Shown here: piece after piece, positions 44,561-54,378 of the stretch
How the letters are laid out: every line of letters starts with the position of its first letter
Position numbering within the stretch: position 1 is the stretch's first letter
Assembly: GCF_007859715.1 (NCBI RefSeq)
Contig: NZ_SJPG01000001.1
Span: 2,692,728 to 2,756,727 of the forward strand
Length of the DNA stretch: 64,000 bases
Source: Rubinisphaera italica
GTDB taxonomy: Bacteria > Planctomycetota > Planctomycetia > Planctomycetales > Planctomycetaceae
Direction of reading: 5' to 3'
Notes under the pieces: model-generated
Databases searched by the model: none
The model's input: only the letters and a program-made list of their open reading frames with translations
Told to the model about the DNA's origin: nothing
Translations under genes and position numbers: made by a program

Positions 44561-46138
44561 TCAGGCTGGCTTAGCGCCTGGCTGCCCTTCTTCGATGACG
44601 AAAGATGCTGGTGTCAAAATTGGGGAGTTGGGACGATCGACAAATGGTGTTGTTCGGAAGTGAGAAGTCCACTCATGTGGAGTCAGTTCACACGAGACAT
44701 AGCCTCGATTCGAATTGTACCATTTCACAAAATCGTTCTGGGCAGCTGCTCGTTCGTATTCGGGAATTACATTGCCCCCATTGCCTCCTGAGGTCATTGC
44801 TGTCCCAACGAATTCGGTTCCCACCAGAGGCGACTTTGGATTATTAAAATCCAGCTGCAGGTCGTTCACCCAGTTGACGTGAATATCTCCTGTCAGCACA
44901 ACCGGATTTGGAATCTTTCGTTCGTGGAAGAATCGCAGGAGCCGACGCCGACTGATTTCGTAGCCCGGCCACTGATCCATGCTATATCTCCTGTCATCGC
45001 CCTCCCCTCGATTCAGGGGAGCCATCATGACCTGTTGTGCCAAAATGTTCCAAGTCGATTGTGACTGAAGCAGGCTCGTCATGAGCCAATATTCCTGATC
45101 TTGTCCGAGCATAGTCGCTTTCTGGTCGAAGACCTTACCTTCCATTGGCTTTTGATGATCGCCGTTGGGTTGGTCTGTACGATATTGCCGGGTGTCAAGC
45201 ACATGGAAGTTAGCCAGTCGTCCATACTGGCAGCCCCGGTAAAGCTTCATATTCGGACCTTGTGGAAACGAACTGCGACGGAGCGGCATGAATTCGTAAT
45301 AGGTCTGATAAGCATTCATCCGACGAATCAGAAATTCTTCTGGAGAAATACCTTCCTGCTCGGAAACCAGATTCGCATAGTTGTTGTCAAATTCATGATC
45401 ATCCCAGGTTACCAGCCAGGGGAACAGGCGATGCGTTTCCTGCAATGTTTCATCAAGTCGATACTGGGAATAACGAGTTCGATATTCATCGAGAGTTTCA
45501 ATTTCTTTGCCAATGTGCTTGCGAGGCTTTTTGTCTTGCCCCCCATATTCGTAAATGTAATCTCCGAGATGGACGACCAGATCCAAATCTTCCTGCTGCA
45601 TGTGAGGATAGCCATTGAAATAACCGGTCTCATAATGCTGGCAGGAAGTGAATGCAAACCGCATTCGATCTGGCATGACATCCAATGCAGGAGTTGTTTT
45701 TGTACGACCAATTGGGCTCGTTTCCTGCCCCGCATGAAAGCGATAAAAATACCAGCGATCTGGCTCTAAACCTTCTACTTCAACATGCACAGAATGCCCC
45801 AGTTGAGGCATCGCAATCGCGACTCCGCTGCGAACAACCTTCTCAAATTTCTCATCATGGGCAACTTCCCAATGAGTTTGCACAGGATGATTTGGCATAC
45901 CACCACCAGCAAGTGGTTCGGGTGATAAGCGAGTCCAGATCACAACGCCATCTGGAGCGGGATCTCCCGAGGCTACTCCGAGCGTAAATGGGTTCGACTT
46001 GAATTGAGGATTGGCCTCACTTGCTTCTGCGCGAAGTGCCAGAGTCGGAATGGTTGAAACAGTCGCCAGATATCGCAGAAAATATCTGCGATTAACACCA
46101 TAGGTTTTGTTCATGGACGATTTATTGAGCGCCATCAA
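44561..46138 (-). CDS. phoD: PhoD-like alkaline phosphatase
   Basis: 525 aa; ATG 46114 could also start it. A Tat-type leader is seen (NRRYFLRYLATVSTIPTLAL). Metal motifs: LVVHLGDYIYEYG near 190, TWDDHEFDNNYAN near 247, ILAQQVMMAPL and VVLTGDIHVNWVND near 425. The N-terminal beta domain (PDGVVIWTRLSPEP) is typical. It cleaves phosphomono- and diesters in the periplasm using calcium and iron. Confidence 0.93.
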   Translation of the reverse strand: MMALNKSSMNKTYGVNRRYFLRYLATVSTIPTLALRAEASEANPQFKSNPFTLGVASGDPAPDGVVIWTRLSPEPLAGGGMPNHPVQTHWEVAHDEKFEKVVRSGVAIAMPQLGHSVHVEVEGLEPDRWYFYRFHAGQETSPIGRTKTTPALDVMPDRMRFAFTSCQHYETGYFNGYPHMQQEDLDLVVHLGDYIYEYGGQDKKPRKHIGKEIETLDEYRTRYSQYRLDETLQETHRLFPWLVTWDDHEFDNNYANLVSEQEGISPEEFLIRRMNAYQTYYEFMPLRRSSFPQGPNMKLYRGCQYGRLANFHVLDTRQYRTDQPNGDHQKPMEGKVFDQKATMLGQDQEYWLMTSLLQSQSTWNILAQQVMMAPLNRGEGDDRRYSMDQWPGYEISRRRLLRFFHERKIPNPVVLTGDIHVNWVNDLQLDFNNPKSPLVGTEFVGTAMTSGGNGGNVIPEYERAAAQNDFVKWYNSNRGYVSCELTPHEWTSHFRTTPFVDRPNSPILTPASFVIEEGQPGAKPA

Positions 46139-46194
46139 TCGGTTCCATTAAGACATGAATTTGAAAAATGCAAGACTGATTTCAACGAGTCGGA

Positions 46195-47628
46195 TTAACT
46201 GATCAATTCAGGAATCGGGCTGCCATCTCCGACGATCGGAGTTGGGCGACCATTGAAATCTTTGATGAAGATCTTAGAGGAATCGATACCCAGGTGATGA
46301 TAAATGGTGGCCAGGAAATCTCCCGGGCCGCAGATTCGTTCAATGGAATCTTCACCGAGTTTATCGGTCGCTCCGATGAATCGACCCGTTTCAATTCCTC
46401 CTCCTGCCCAGATGTTGGAGAACGCACGCGGCCAGTGGTCTCGTCCTGGTTGCTTCGTCCCGGCTGGCGCACTGGCATTGCCTTCGCCCGTACTTGGTTG
46501 ATAACTGATTTTAGGTGTGCGGCCAAATTCACCGGTCACAACGACCAGCACATTCTTGTCGAGCCCTCGTTCGTAAATATCTTCAATCAATGCTGAGACT
46601 GCTTGATCATAGGCTTGCGAGCGAAATCGCAAGGCATCGAACACATGATGATTCACGGCATGGTCGTCCCAGTTCTGGACTCGTCCACACAGGGGACCAC
46701 GTAAGCTTGAGGTTACGATATCAACCCCTGCTTCGGCCAGCCGCCGGGCCATCAACAACTGTTGACCCCATGTATTTCTGCCATAACGATCGCGAGTTTT
46801 GTCATCTTCCTGAGTCAGGTCAAATGCTTCTTTGGTTTTAGGATTTGTCAGCAAGGTCATTGCCTGAGATTCAAATTCATCGAGTGCTTCCAATTCGCCC
46901 GCTTGATCGAATGCTCGCTCAAGATTGTCGAGATTCTGTCTAAGAGTTGAACGACGATTCAGATGCAGTGCATCATTGGGGTTTGCCAGTCCAATGTTAG
47001 GAACGGAAAAGTTTGGTTTGTTGGGATCGCCAGTGACGGTGAACGGAGCATAGGCATCTCCCAGATAAGCTGGCCCGTTATAAGTGGATGGTCCATTGAC
47101 GCCCACGTAAGCCGGGAGTGGATTTGCACGTTCCCCCTGTTGTGATCGCAGATAATTCGCGATGGTCATCCAATCCGGCAATTTAGGTTTTGGTTTGTCG
47201 CGAGAATCGGTATCTCCGGAGAGCATCTGCATGGATCCAGCCGGGTGACCGGGGCCGTTGTGACGCATTGAGCGTAATACGGTGAACTTATCCGCAATTT
47301 TAGCCTGCAGTGGCAGCAATTCCGTGAATTGCATACCGGGGACTTTTGTCGGAATGGTGGCAAAAGGGCCACGGTATTCGCCGGGAGCGGAAGGCTTGGG
47401 ATCGTATGTATCGATATGCGAACAGCCACCTGGCTGCCATACCATAATGACAGAGCGTTTTTCTTGTGGCGCAGAGGCAGGAGACGTTTGAAGGCTCTCT
47501 GCTCGAAGTCGATAAACACTCGGCAGACTCAGACTGGCAAAGCCAGCCATTCCCATCCGTAGAAAGCCTCGTCTGGTTTCTGGACCGGGACAGAATTTTA
47601 CGCTGGAAGCATTGAAGGGATGCGTCAT
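46195..47628 (-). CDS. DUF1501 family protein
   Basis: 477 aa. A Tat-like leader ETRRGFLRMGMAGFASLSLP is followed by VIMVWQPGGCSHIDTYDPKP, which is the family hallmark, then HNGPGHPAGSMQMLSGDTDS and VVVTGEFGRTPKI near 360. The fold is alkaline-phosphatase/sulfatase-like. Function is not established. Its start overlaps the stop of the upstream gene by 4 bases. Confidence 0.93.
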   Translation of the reverse strand: MTHPFNASSVKFCPGPETRRGFLRMGMAGFASLSLPSVYRLRAESLQTSPASAPQEKRSVIMVWQPGGCSHIDTYDPKPSAPGEYRGPFATIPTKVPGMQFTELLPLQAKIADKFTVLRSMRHNGPGHPAGSMQMLSGDTDSRDKPKPKLPDWMTIANYLRSQQGERANPLPAYVGVNGPSTYNGPAYLGDAYAPFTVTGDPNKPNFSVPNIGLANPNDALHLNRRSTLRQNLDNLERAFDQAGELEALDEFESQAMTLLTNPKTKEAFDLTQEDDKTRDRYGRNTWGQQLLMARRLAEAGVDIVTSSLRGPLCGRVQNWDDHAVNHHVFDALRFRSQAYDQAVSALIEDIYERGLDKNVLVVVTGEFGRTPKISYQPSTGEGNASAPAGTKQPGRDHWPRAFSNIWAGGGIETGRFIGATDKLGEDSIERICGPGDFLATIYHHLGIDSSKIFIKDFNGRPTPIVGDGSPIPELIS

Positions 47629-49907
47629 GATTTCCCCGCTGGTTTGACACGAATTCGAATCGGTTTGGAGACGACAATATCAACGATATCTTTGGGCTTG
47701 GCACGGACTGTCGCGGCTTTCAGTTTCTTTTCCGCTGCGACAACTTCAGCCTGAGCCGTTTTTAATTTTGCATTTGATTCCTGCACATTCTTTTCGGCAA
47801 TCGGTTTATCATCACCTGTCACTGTTTTCGCTACTTCTGCCAGTTCGAGAGATTCTTTGGAGAGTTTTTCGACTTCCGCTTTTGCGTCAGCCAGTGCTTT
47901 TTCGGCTTCTGCGACGGCTTCCAGGCAATCCTGATATTTGGCAACGGCACTGCCGTAGAACGCAATTGTGTATTCACCTGGCGGCGTTTTCAGCGTTTTC
48001 AAATCAAGTACGGCTTCAGAGGTGGCTTTATTTAATGGGGCATCGAAGCTAGGGACTTTTTCAAAACCGGCTCCATATGTTTTCAAGCTGATGATTGCCC
48101 CAGAGAAATCGCAGCGATGTGTATGAGCGAGCGGGATTGTCAAGGTTTCGCCTTCCAGCACTTTCCAGACCTTGTCTTCTGCTGCGGCAATAGATACGGG
48201 AGCACCTTCGATTTCACAAACGGAAACAGGTACTTGCGTCAACAGACGTGGGCTGGGGATTTCCTGAGCCGCATTGACAACTGGCCATTGCATGGAAGCC
48301 ATGGAACAGGGGCGGACAACATTTTGATCATTGATCAATGCTTTCCCCAAGACAGATGCCTGAGACAAACCACGAGGAGCCTGGACTTCCGCAGTGACTA
48401 AGAGAATCCCGCGAGATTGCCCTGCAGGTATTTTTAGTCCTGTCGCTGAGACACCCGTTGGTAATCCAGTCATTTCGATATCGATTTCTCCATCGAAGCC
48501 GTCACGTCTAACAACAACAACCTCAATCGGCATCGTCGTTCCACCACGTAATGCCAGAGGTTTCGACAGGGCATTGCGGTCGCCATTACGGAGATTCATG
48601 TGCAAGGCCCAACCAACCAATGCGAAATCAGGATTGGCTTTGCGGATAATCAGTCGATAATCATTTGAAGGATCGTTTCGGGTTCCCCCAAATAAGTCAC
48701 GTAACTGCAGACGATGAATTCCATCTTCTTTGATTTCGACTTTGCCAAGGACGTCAGTCGAGCCCGCATTGTAGGGAGGGCCGTCATAAGAATATCCGTT
48801 ACTGGAGACTTTGACAGGACTAGGGATGTCATTCAATTCAGCAATATCAGTCAGCTTTTCCTGCTCCCCTTCTTTTCCTACGTGTTGAACGAGAACAAAG
48901 GGATCGGTTTGCCGTCCCATACGTTCCGAAGCGACTTCGACCCACCAGACCTCTCCTTTTTTCGCCTCAAACTCGAATGTGTCGACATCGGCGGCTGGAT
49001 AAAAGTTGCCGGAGATAAGACATGGCAGAGAGATCTGCTGAGCTTCTATGGACTGATTATTCGGCTCTGTTTCTGCTTCCAGAGTCTCCTCGGTGTATTG
49101 CGAAGGAGGCCAAGAGAAAGAATTCACCAACTGGATGGATGGCAAACGTTCGACCTGCTCATCAGGAGAAAGTTCCTGCAATGAAAGGCGATAAAAATAC
49201 TCGGCGCCTCCATTGTAGGTTAAATCATGAACTTTAATGACATAGGTAGCCGTTTCGGGGGCAGTGAAATCAATCGCTCCTCCTCGCCGTTCAACGAGCA
49301 AATCTCCACCATTTTCATCGGCAACAATGAGTACGGGTTTGAGTTTCGAGTCGATTCCCTCGGCTCCGCAATCAACAACAATACGCTGATTCTTCTCTGC
49401 GTTGAAGGTGTAATAATCGATCGACTGCTTCGTCATGACCGCATTGCAAAGCGAATTGACCTCAAGCAGCATTGCTGTTTCGAGCGTCGTGTTCGGTTTA
49501 GTGCGAACCACTTCAGGGCGTTTACTGACCGTAAACACTCTTGAAGATGAAACTCCCAAACGAGTCATCACATAAGCCTCGTGAATTCCCGTCGGGCAAT
49601 CGGTTGCGATTGTCACTTCATACTTCAGCGGTATTGGCTGACCATTTGCGTCAACCTGTTTTTTAGAAGTGATTCCCGGGTGAGAGAAAATCAAATCTTC
49701 TGCTGCATCCAGATTTTGACCAGTAATGGTCACCTCAATCGTACTACCAGTCTGTCCGCCCATAGGCATGGTGGTTAATAGCCGGGGAGCAGGCAGGCAG
49801 ACGGATTGGGCATTGACGGATTCGAGACTGGAAAACAGAGTCACCACACAGAGAATGGCAAATGAAGCCCTCTGGATTCGGTTTTGACGCAGTAGATTCG
49901 GTTTCAT
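47625..49907 (-). CDS. Exported PPC-domain/IPT protein with C-terminal coiled coil
   Basis: 760 aa with a signal peptide ending near SVNAQ. Residues about 40-130 are an IPT/TIG-like domain (GSTIEVTITGQNLDAAEDLI). Two pre-peptidase C-terminal-like domains follow (DYYTFNAEKNQRIVVDCGAE and ADVDTFEFEAKKGEVWWVEV). Residues about 650-740 are a charged coiled coil (AEKALADAKAEVEKLSKESL). It is the middle gene of the DUF1549-PPC-DUF1501 operon, typical for planctomycetes. Probable role: binding or scaffolding outside the cytoplasm. Confidence 0.85.
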   Translation of the reverse strand: MKPNLLRQNRIQRASFAILCVVTLFSSLESVNAQSVCLPAPRLLTTMPMGGQTGSTIEVTITGQNLDAAEDLIFSHPGITSKKQVDANGQPIPLKYEVTIATDCPTGIHEAYVMTRLGVSSSRVFTVSKRPEVVRTKPNTTLETAMLLEVNSLCNAVMTKQSIDYYTFNAEKNQRIVVDCGAEGIDSKLKPVLIVADENGGDLLVERRGGAIDFTAPETATYVIKVHDLTYNGGAEYFYRLSLQELSPDEQVERLPSIQLVNSFSWPPSQYTEETLEAETEPNNQSIEAQQISLPCLISGNFYPAADVDTFEFEAKKGEVWWVEVASERMGRQTDPFVLVQHVGKEGEQEKLTDIAELNDIPSPVKVSSNGYSYDGPPYNAGSTDVLGKVEIKEDGIHRLQLRDLFGGTRNDPSNDYRLIIRKANPDFALVGWALHMNLRNGDRNALSKPLALRGGTTMPIEVVVVRRDGFDGEIDIEMTGLPTGVSATGLKIPAGQSRGILLVTAEVQAPRGLSQASVLGKALINDQNVVRPCSMASMQWPVVNAAQEIPSPRLLTQVPVSVCEIEGAPVSIAAAEDKVWKVLEGETLTIPLAHTHRCDFSGAIISLKTYGAGFEKVPSFDAPLNKATSEAVLDLKTLKTPPGEYTIAFYGSAVAKYQDCLEAVAEAEKALADAKAEVEKLSKESLELAEVAKTVTGDDKPIAEKNVQESNAKLKTAQAEVVAAEKKLKAATVRAKPKDIVDIVVSKPIRIRVKPAGKS

Positions 49908-49952
49908 TTTTCATTCTCTCAGACTGAATCGGGTTGTCAGTGATTCGAAGCT

Positions 49953-52211
49953 CTAGTGATTAAACATGAACTCTTTTGTGTTCATTAAGGCCCAGAGAAG
50001 GTCCTGCCAGTTTTGTTTTTCCAAGGTCGCAGGAGCGATTGGTTTTCCTTCTGCATCGAGTGCAGTTGCATTCAAATATTCGAGAGCGGTTTCAATTTCA
50101 TGCGGCTCTGGCTTGCGTGAATACGCCAGCAGATACATCTCATGGATTTTTGCTTCTGTTGATTCGTCCGACTTTGCAAACTGATCCGCCTGACCGTTAC
50201 CTGTGGCAAGCTTTGTTTTAATTTCTGAAGAGTTAATCAGATGCAAACTTTGAGCCAGACTCGAGGATTGAACGCGTTCGCATTCACAGACACTCAAACT
50301 GCTCGGACGTCCAAAGACCTGGAGAAACTGGGATGAGTTATAACTGTTATCCGGCAGGGCGATGGCACGCGTGCCTTTGGGCAGGTTGGCAAAACGTGTT
50401 GTTGCGCCAGTCAGGTCGTCGATGGCATCGAGTAAAACTTCGGCTTGCATACGACGAGGGTAAAACCGGGAGTAGTTTTGACGATCTCCCAGGTTATGCT
50501 CATTCGGCATCGCGCTGAGTTGGTAGGCTTTTGAGGATGTGATCGTGCGAACCATTTCTTTGAGGTCATAACCACTGTCGATGAAATGCTTTTCGAGTGC
50601 CGCGAGCAATTCTGGATTCGTCGGTGGATTGGTGTCGCGGATATCATCTTCCGGCTCAATCAAACCTCTGCTGAAAAAATGCTTCCAGTATCGGTTCACA
50701 AGAGCCTTGGCGAAATATGGGTTCTCTGGAGAACTCATCCAGTCGGCCAGTTTCAGCCGAGGATCGACATCAGGCGGGATTTCTCCCATATCGGCTCCAA
50801 GAGCAGCCGGTGTGAGATTTTCTCCAGATTTCACATTCTTAGCCGTCGCGATACCACGCTTGTGAAAAATCAAGTCCTCCCCAGCAGTCGCGGTCGGCTT
50901 GCGACCGATCTGGCTGAAGAATGCAGACAGTGAATAATAGTCATCCTGACTCCAACGCTCGAAGGGATGATGATGACACTGCGCACATTGCATTCTGACA
51001 CCAAGAAATAACTGAGCGACATCTTCGAGTTGTTCCTTGGGATCCTTGACCCGTTTGTACCAGGCGACAGGGGGATTGCTGACGACAGTTCCGGTCGCCG
51101 CCAATAGTTCGCGCACAATCTGATCGTACGAGACGTTTGCCAGGAGACTGTCGCGAATCCAGGCATGAAAGGCGAAATTGGCCGTGATGTCGCTGGCGTT
51201 ATCACGTCTGTTCTTGAGCAGAGGTGTCCATTTGCTGGCGAAGTAATCGGCATATCCAGGACTGCGGAGTAATCGCTGAATCACGATGTCCCGCTTATCA
51301 GGATCGGAACTGGCGAGGAATTCTGTCGTCTCCTTTTCGGTTGGAATTCTTCCAGAAATATCCAGAGAGACTCGACGTAAAAAAGTCGCATCATCGCAAA
51401 TCGGTGAAGGGGGAATGCCGAGTTCCTTCAGATTTTCAAAAACGAAATCATCAACAAAATTGTTCGATTCTGGAACTTCTTCAACAGGAGCGCCAAGTGG
51501 AACCGCTGCTGTGTAGACCGAGACCTGCCCCTGATACCTCACCATAACGGCGACTTTGCCAGGAATATCGCTGGCCTTTACAAGGCCTTCTTCATCGACA
51601 TGAGCCATCGCTTCCGAGTTGACCTCGTACAGTGCAAGGGAAGTGACATCGCGAATACTTCCGTCTGAATATTTAGCGAGAACGTTCAACTGCTGTTGAT
51701 GATTCATCTCAAGGACCGAACGAGCCGGTTGAACTTCGACCGAAACCAAATCGATGGCATTCTCATTGGAATACCGCATGCCCTGCTCGATCCAATTGTG
51801 GAGTAATTCAAAACCGGAGGATTCCGGCGTCAGTCGCATACCACCGCCATGGGGCACAAGAGCAGCGGCTTTTTTGAGTAACAGGCTTTGATCTGGAGAC
51901 GAAGGGAAGACTCGACGTCCTCGACCATCCATCACGATGGCTTCGTAATCATCCAGAGATTCAAATCCCAACAGTGAGAGTTGGAAACCGTTCTGACCAC
52001 CGCCAGCTTTTGCATGACAGACACCCGTATTGCAACCCGCTTTTGTCAGAACCGGGATAACATCATTGGTGAAACTAATCGGCTTAGTCCTCTCAGCTGC
52101 TGAAACCGAATTGATCAAGAGCAGGCATACGCAAAGCGTTCCTTGCAAAGATAACATCGATAATTTCGCAGGAAGGACTTGTGAGTCACGACTCATGTCG
52201 TATCCATTCAC
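49953..52211 (-). CDS. DUF1549/DUF1553 protein with heme-like motif
   Basis: 752 aa; ATG 52196 may be the true start before the signal peptide. The N-terminal domain has VLTKAGCNTGVCHAKAGG, a cytochrome-like CxxxCH, and LLHNWIEQGMRY. DUF1549 covers about 245-440 with SRIPTEKE-like text and MQCAQCHHHPFERWSQDDYY, a second CxxCH. DUF1553 covers about 470-745 with NRYWKHFFSRGLIEPEDDIR and YNSSQFLQVFGRPS. It is the first gene of the operon. The role is unknown; electron transfer is suggested by the two heme-type motifs. Confidence 0.92.
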   Translation of the reverse strand: MNGYDMSRDSQVLPAKLSMLSLQGTLCVCLLLINSVSAAERTKPISFTNDVIPVLTKAGCNTGVCHAKAGGGQNGFQLSLLGFESLDDYEAIVMDGRGRRVFPSSPDQSLLLKKAAALVPHGGGMRLTPESSGFELLHNWIEQGMRYSNENAIDLVSVEVQPARSVLEMNHQQQLNVLAKYSDGSIRDVTSLALYEVNSEAMAHVDEEGLVKASDIPGKVAVMVRYQGQVSVYTAAVPLGAPVEEVPESNNFVDDFVFENLKELGIPPSPICDDATFLRRVSLDISGRIPTEKETTEFLASSDPDKRDIVIQRLLRSPGYADYFASKWTPLLKNRRDNASDITANFAFHAWIRDSLLANVSYDQIVRELLAATGTVVSNPPVAWYKRVKDPKEQLEDVAQLFLGVRMQCAQCHHHPFERWSQDDYYSLSAFFSQIGRKPTATAGEDLIFHKRGIATAKNVKSGENLTPAALGADMGEIPPDVDPRLKLADWMSSPENPYFAKALVNRYWKHFFSRGLIEPEDDIRDTNPPTNPELLAALEKHFIDSGYDLKEMVRTITSSKAYQLSAMPNEHNLGDRQNYSRFYPRRMQAEVLLDAIDDLTGATTRFANLPKGTRAIALPDNSYNSSQFLQVFGRPSSLSVCECERVQSSSLAQSLHLINSSEIKTKLATGNGQADQFAKSDESTEAKIHEMYLLAYSRKPEPHEIETALEYLNATALDAEGKPIAPATLEKQNWQDLLWALMNTKEFMFNH

Positions 52212-52711
52212 AATTTGAGGATATCAAGGCAGTTTGGATGCAGGGGGATCGTGTGGGGTATCACGTGAAATCATTGCGACATAAGCATTAATTCCCATTG
52301 ATACATATATGATCATCAGCATTAGATAGGCTGTCAACGGTTTATGTCACTTTATGGATATTTAGTGAAGGAATACTTTCGAAGATATTGAGATCAAGAG
52401 TTTGTGCATTTCAGGAAAATGTCTGCAAATCTGTATAGGAGAATGTTAAACCATTGCTCGTTAGAGAGTAAAATCAGTGGTCTGTAGGTGAATGAGATGG
52501 CGATGTTCAATCTGTTTGCTTGAACGATTGCAGGATTATTTTGAGCGATGTTACAGTTTTCGATATAAAAGAAGGACGGTTCCTTTTTTCTGCTGAGAGC
52601 TCTGGCAGCCGTTCTGCTAGTCATGATAATTATTGGTTGGCTTTTTGAATTGATCGAAATAACAATTTTATCTAGACGCTCTCAGTTCATACCCATACGA
52701 AAGTCACAAAA
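52212..52711. other. Intergenic region with no supported gene
   Basis: About 500 AT-rich bases between divergent operons. A 76-codon minus frame (52394-52624) has no recognisable motif. Promoters of both sides should be inside. Confidence 0.4.
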
Positions 52712-52933
52712 TTGAAAGCCGGTCGTTACCGTCACTACAAGGGTAAGGATTACATCGTCATCGGACTCGCTCGACACAGTGAAACCGAAGAGGAACTAGT
52801 GGTGTATCGAACAGATTATGGGGATCGGAGTTTGTGGGTTCGTCCAAAGTCGATGTTCTTCGAAACGATTGTTCGTGACGGAGAACAGATCCCTCGCTTC
52901 AAATTTATTGAAGAGGTCGAAGAAGCCAGATGA
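52712..52933 (+). CDS. DUF1653 family protein
   Basis: 73 aa with a TTG start, where the family's typical MKAGRYRHYKGKDY begins; no ATG is available. LARHSETEEELVVYRTDYG and RSLWVRPKSMFFE are conserved. A small SH3-like fold is likely; function unknown. The stop overlaps the next start (ATGA), first of four coupled genes. Confidence 0.85.
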   Translation: MKAGRYRHYKGKDYIVIGLARHSETEEELVVYRTDYGDRSLWVRPKSMFFETIVRDGEQIPRFKFIEEVEEAR

Positions 52934-53499
52934 GAACTGAGCGAGAAAAAATGCTGGCTAGAGAATTGTACGATGCTCTTGACCCCGAACTGGTGAAGCA
53001 GCGAGATCGTGCTCGGGATCTGTGTTTCGAATTGAATTCAACTCGACCGCGAGATCAGCAGGTTCGATCACGAATCTTTAAGGAATTATTGGGCAGCGGA
53101 GGGGATTCTGTTTGGCTGGAACCTCCGTTTTATTGTGATTACGGATCCAATATATACCTCGGTGAACGAGTCTATTTCAATTTTAATTGTGTGGTTCTGG
53201 ATGTCTGTGAAGTCAAGATTGGCGACTTCACGTTTTTCGGTCCAGCCGTTCAGATTTATACGGCTACTCATCCATTAAATGCCGAACTCAGGCGAACACA
53301 GGAATTCGGAATGCCGGTTACAATCGGTTCGGATGTCTGGGTGGGAGGTTCTGCCGTCATCTGTCCTGGTGTAACAATCGGATCAAAAGCCGTTATCGGG
53401 GCGGGGAGTGTTGTGACAAAAGATATCCCAGCGGGAGTCCTTGCAGCCGGGAATCCCTGCCGGGTGATTCGATCTCTTGAAGAGCCGAGCAATGACTGA
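52930..53499 (+). CDS. maa: Sugar O-acetyltransferase (maltose/galactoside acetyltransferase-like)
   Basis: 189 aa. N-terminal Mac domain (REKMLARELYDALDPELVKQ) and a left-handed beta-helix with hexapeptide repeats (YGSNIYLGERVYFNFNCVVL; VTIGSDVWVGGSAVICPGVT; IGAGSVVTKDIPAGVLAAGN). Catalytic His is in YTATHPLNAE near 117. It moves acetyl from acetyl-CoA to a sugar. It overlaps both neighbours, so it is within a coupled operon. Confidence 0.93.
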   Translation: MRTEREKMLARELYDALDPELVKQRDRARDLCFELNSTRPRDQQVRSRIFKELLGSGGDSVWLEPPFYCDYGSNIYLGERVYFNFNCVVLDVCEVKIGDFTFFGPAVQIYTATHPLNAELRRTQEFGMPVTIGSDVWVGGSAVICPGVTIGSKAVIGAGSVVTKDIPAGVLAAGNPCRVIRSLEEPSND

Positions 53500-53827
53500 T
53501 TCCAACTTAAATAATCTGTTTCAGAATTTACCGGACAAAATTTCTGAAGAACTGATCACAATTCTTGCAGAGAATTCACATGTTCGCATTGAACGGATCG
53601 TCTCCACCGGACATGCCAACAAAAAGGGATTTTGGTATGATCAAGAAGAACATGAATGGGTGATCGTACTCAAAGGCGAAGCCGAATTAGTTTTTGAGGC
53701 TGGTCAATCGATTGTCATGCAGCCGGGAGATCATCAATTGATTCCTGCTCATCAGAAGCATCGCGTCGAATGGACAACTGACAAAGAACCGACTGTGTGG
53801 TTAGCAGTGTATTATCAAGCAAAATGA
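53492..53827 (+). CDS. Cupin domain protein
   Basis: 111 aa from ATG 53492, which overlaps the acetyltransferase stop. Cupin motif 1 is EHEWVIVLKGEAELVFE and motif 2 is MQPGDHQLIPAHQKHRVEWT, with metal-binding residues present in part. Similar small cupins bind metals or small ligands. Its stop overlaps the next start by 4 bases. Confidence 0.85.
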   Translation: MTDSNLNNLFQNLPDKISEELITILAENSHVRIERIVSTGHANKKGFWYDQEEHEWVIVLKGEAELVFEAGQSIVMQPGDHQLIPAHQKHRVEWTTDKEPTVWLAVYYQAK

Positions 53828-54378
53828 ACAGTCTGAAGCATCAATTTGACGAACAGCGATTTACGAATGGTTATGAACTCGTAAATGGTGTCGCTATGCA
53901 TCAAGCCAACGGAGAACAGTTTCAGATTCCCCCCGATGTTATTAAACGAAATGTCGCCCCAGGCCAATTTGTTGAATTAAGAATTGATTCCCCCAGGTTC
54001 TCAGTTCATGAGGACGATCTTGCTGCCTGTAAATGCCCCTCGTGCAATGGGGAACTCTCCAAACCGATTCTCAAGCACGAGCACCCTGAATCGTTATTAA
54101 ACCTGCCATCTCCAAAACTTCCGTCCCGTGGTTGGGGAGAAGACTTCTGGGTCCAGATTCAGGACGTCTCTGATAAGCATTTTAGAGGCGTTGTTGATAA
54201 TCATCTTGCAGAATGCCACCTGCACGGACTGGAATCAGGCCGTTCCATTTACTTTCATGCGGATCACATCCTCGCATTGCATGACATCCACAAGTTGGAA
54301 ATTGTCGAATCGATGTCAGCAGATGACCTGAAAGAATTTGCACAATATCTGGGGAATATGAAAAAACGAAATGATTAA
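53824..54378 (+). CDS. Hypothetical protein with CxCPxC motif
   Basis: 184 aa from ATG 53824 (ATGA with the cupin stop). Near residue 67, CKCPSCNGE could bind zinc, then a His-rich stretch. The end has a DDLKEFAQYLGNMKKRN helix. I do not recognise the family. It is the last gene of the four-gene run, and ends 4 bases inside the convergent glycosidase gene. Confidence 0.65.
   Translation: MNSLKHQFDEQRFTNGYELVNGVAMHQANGEQFQIPPDVIKRNVAPGQFVELRIDSPRFSVHEDDLAACKCPSCNGELSKPILKHEHPESLLNLPSPKLPSRGWGEDFWVQIQDVSDKHFRGVVDNHLAECHLHGLESGRSIYFHADHILALHDIHKLEIVESMSADDLKEFAQYLGNMKKRND

Noticed and set aside
52394..52624. 76-codon minus-strand frame in the intergenic region
   Set aside because: No ribosome-binding site, motif or conserved-looking pattern.
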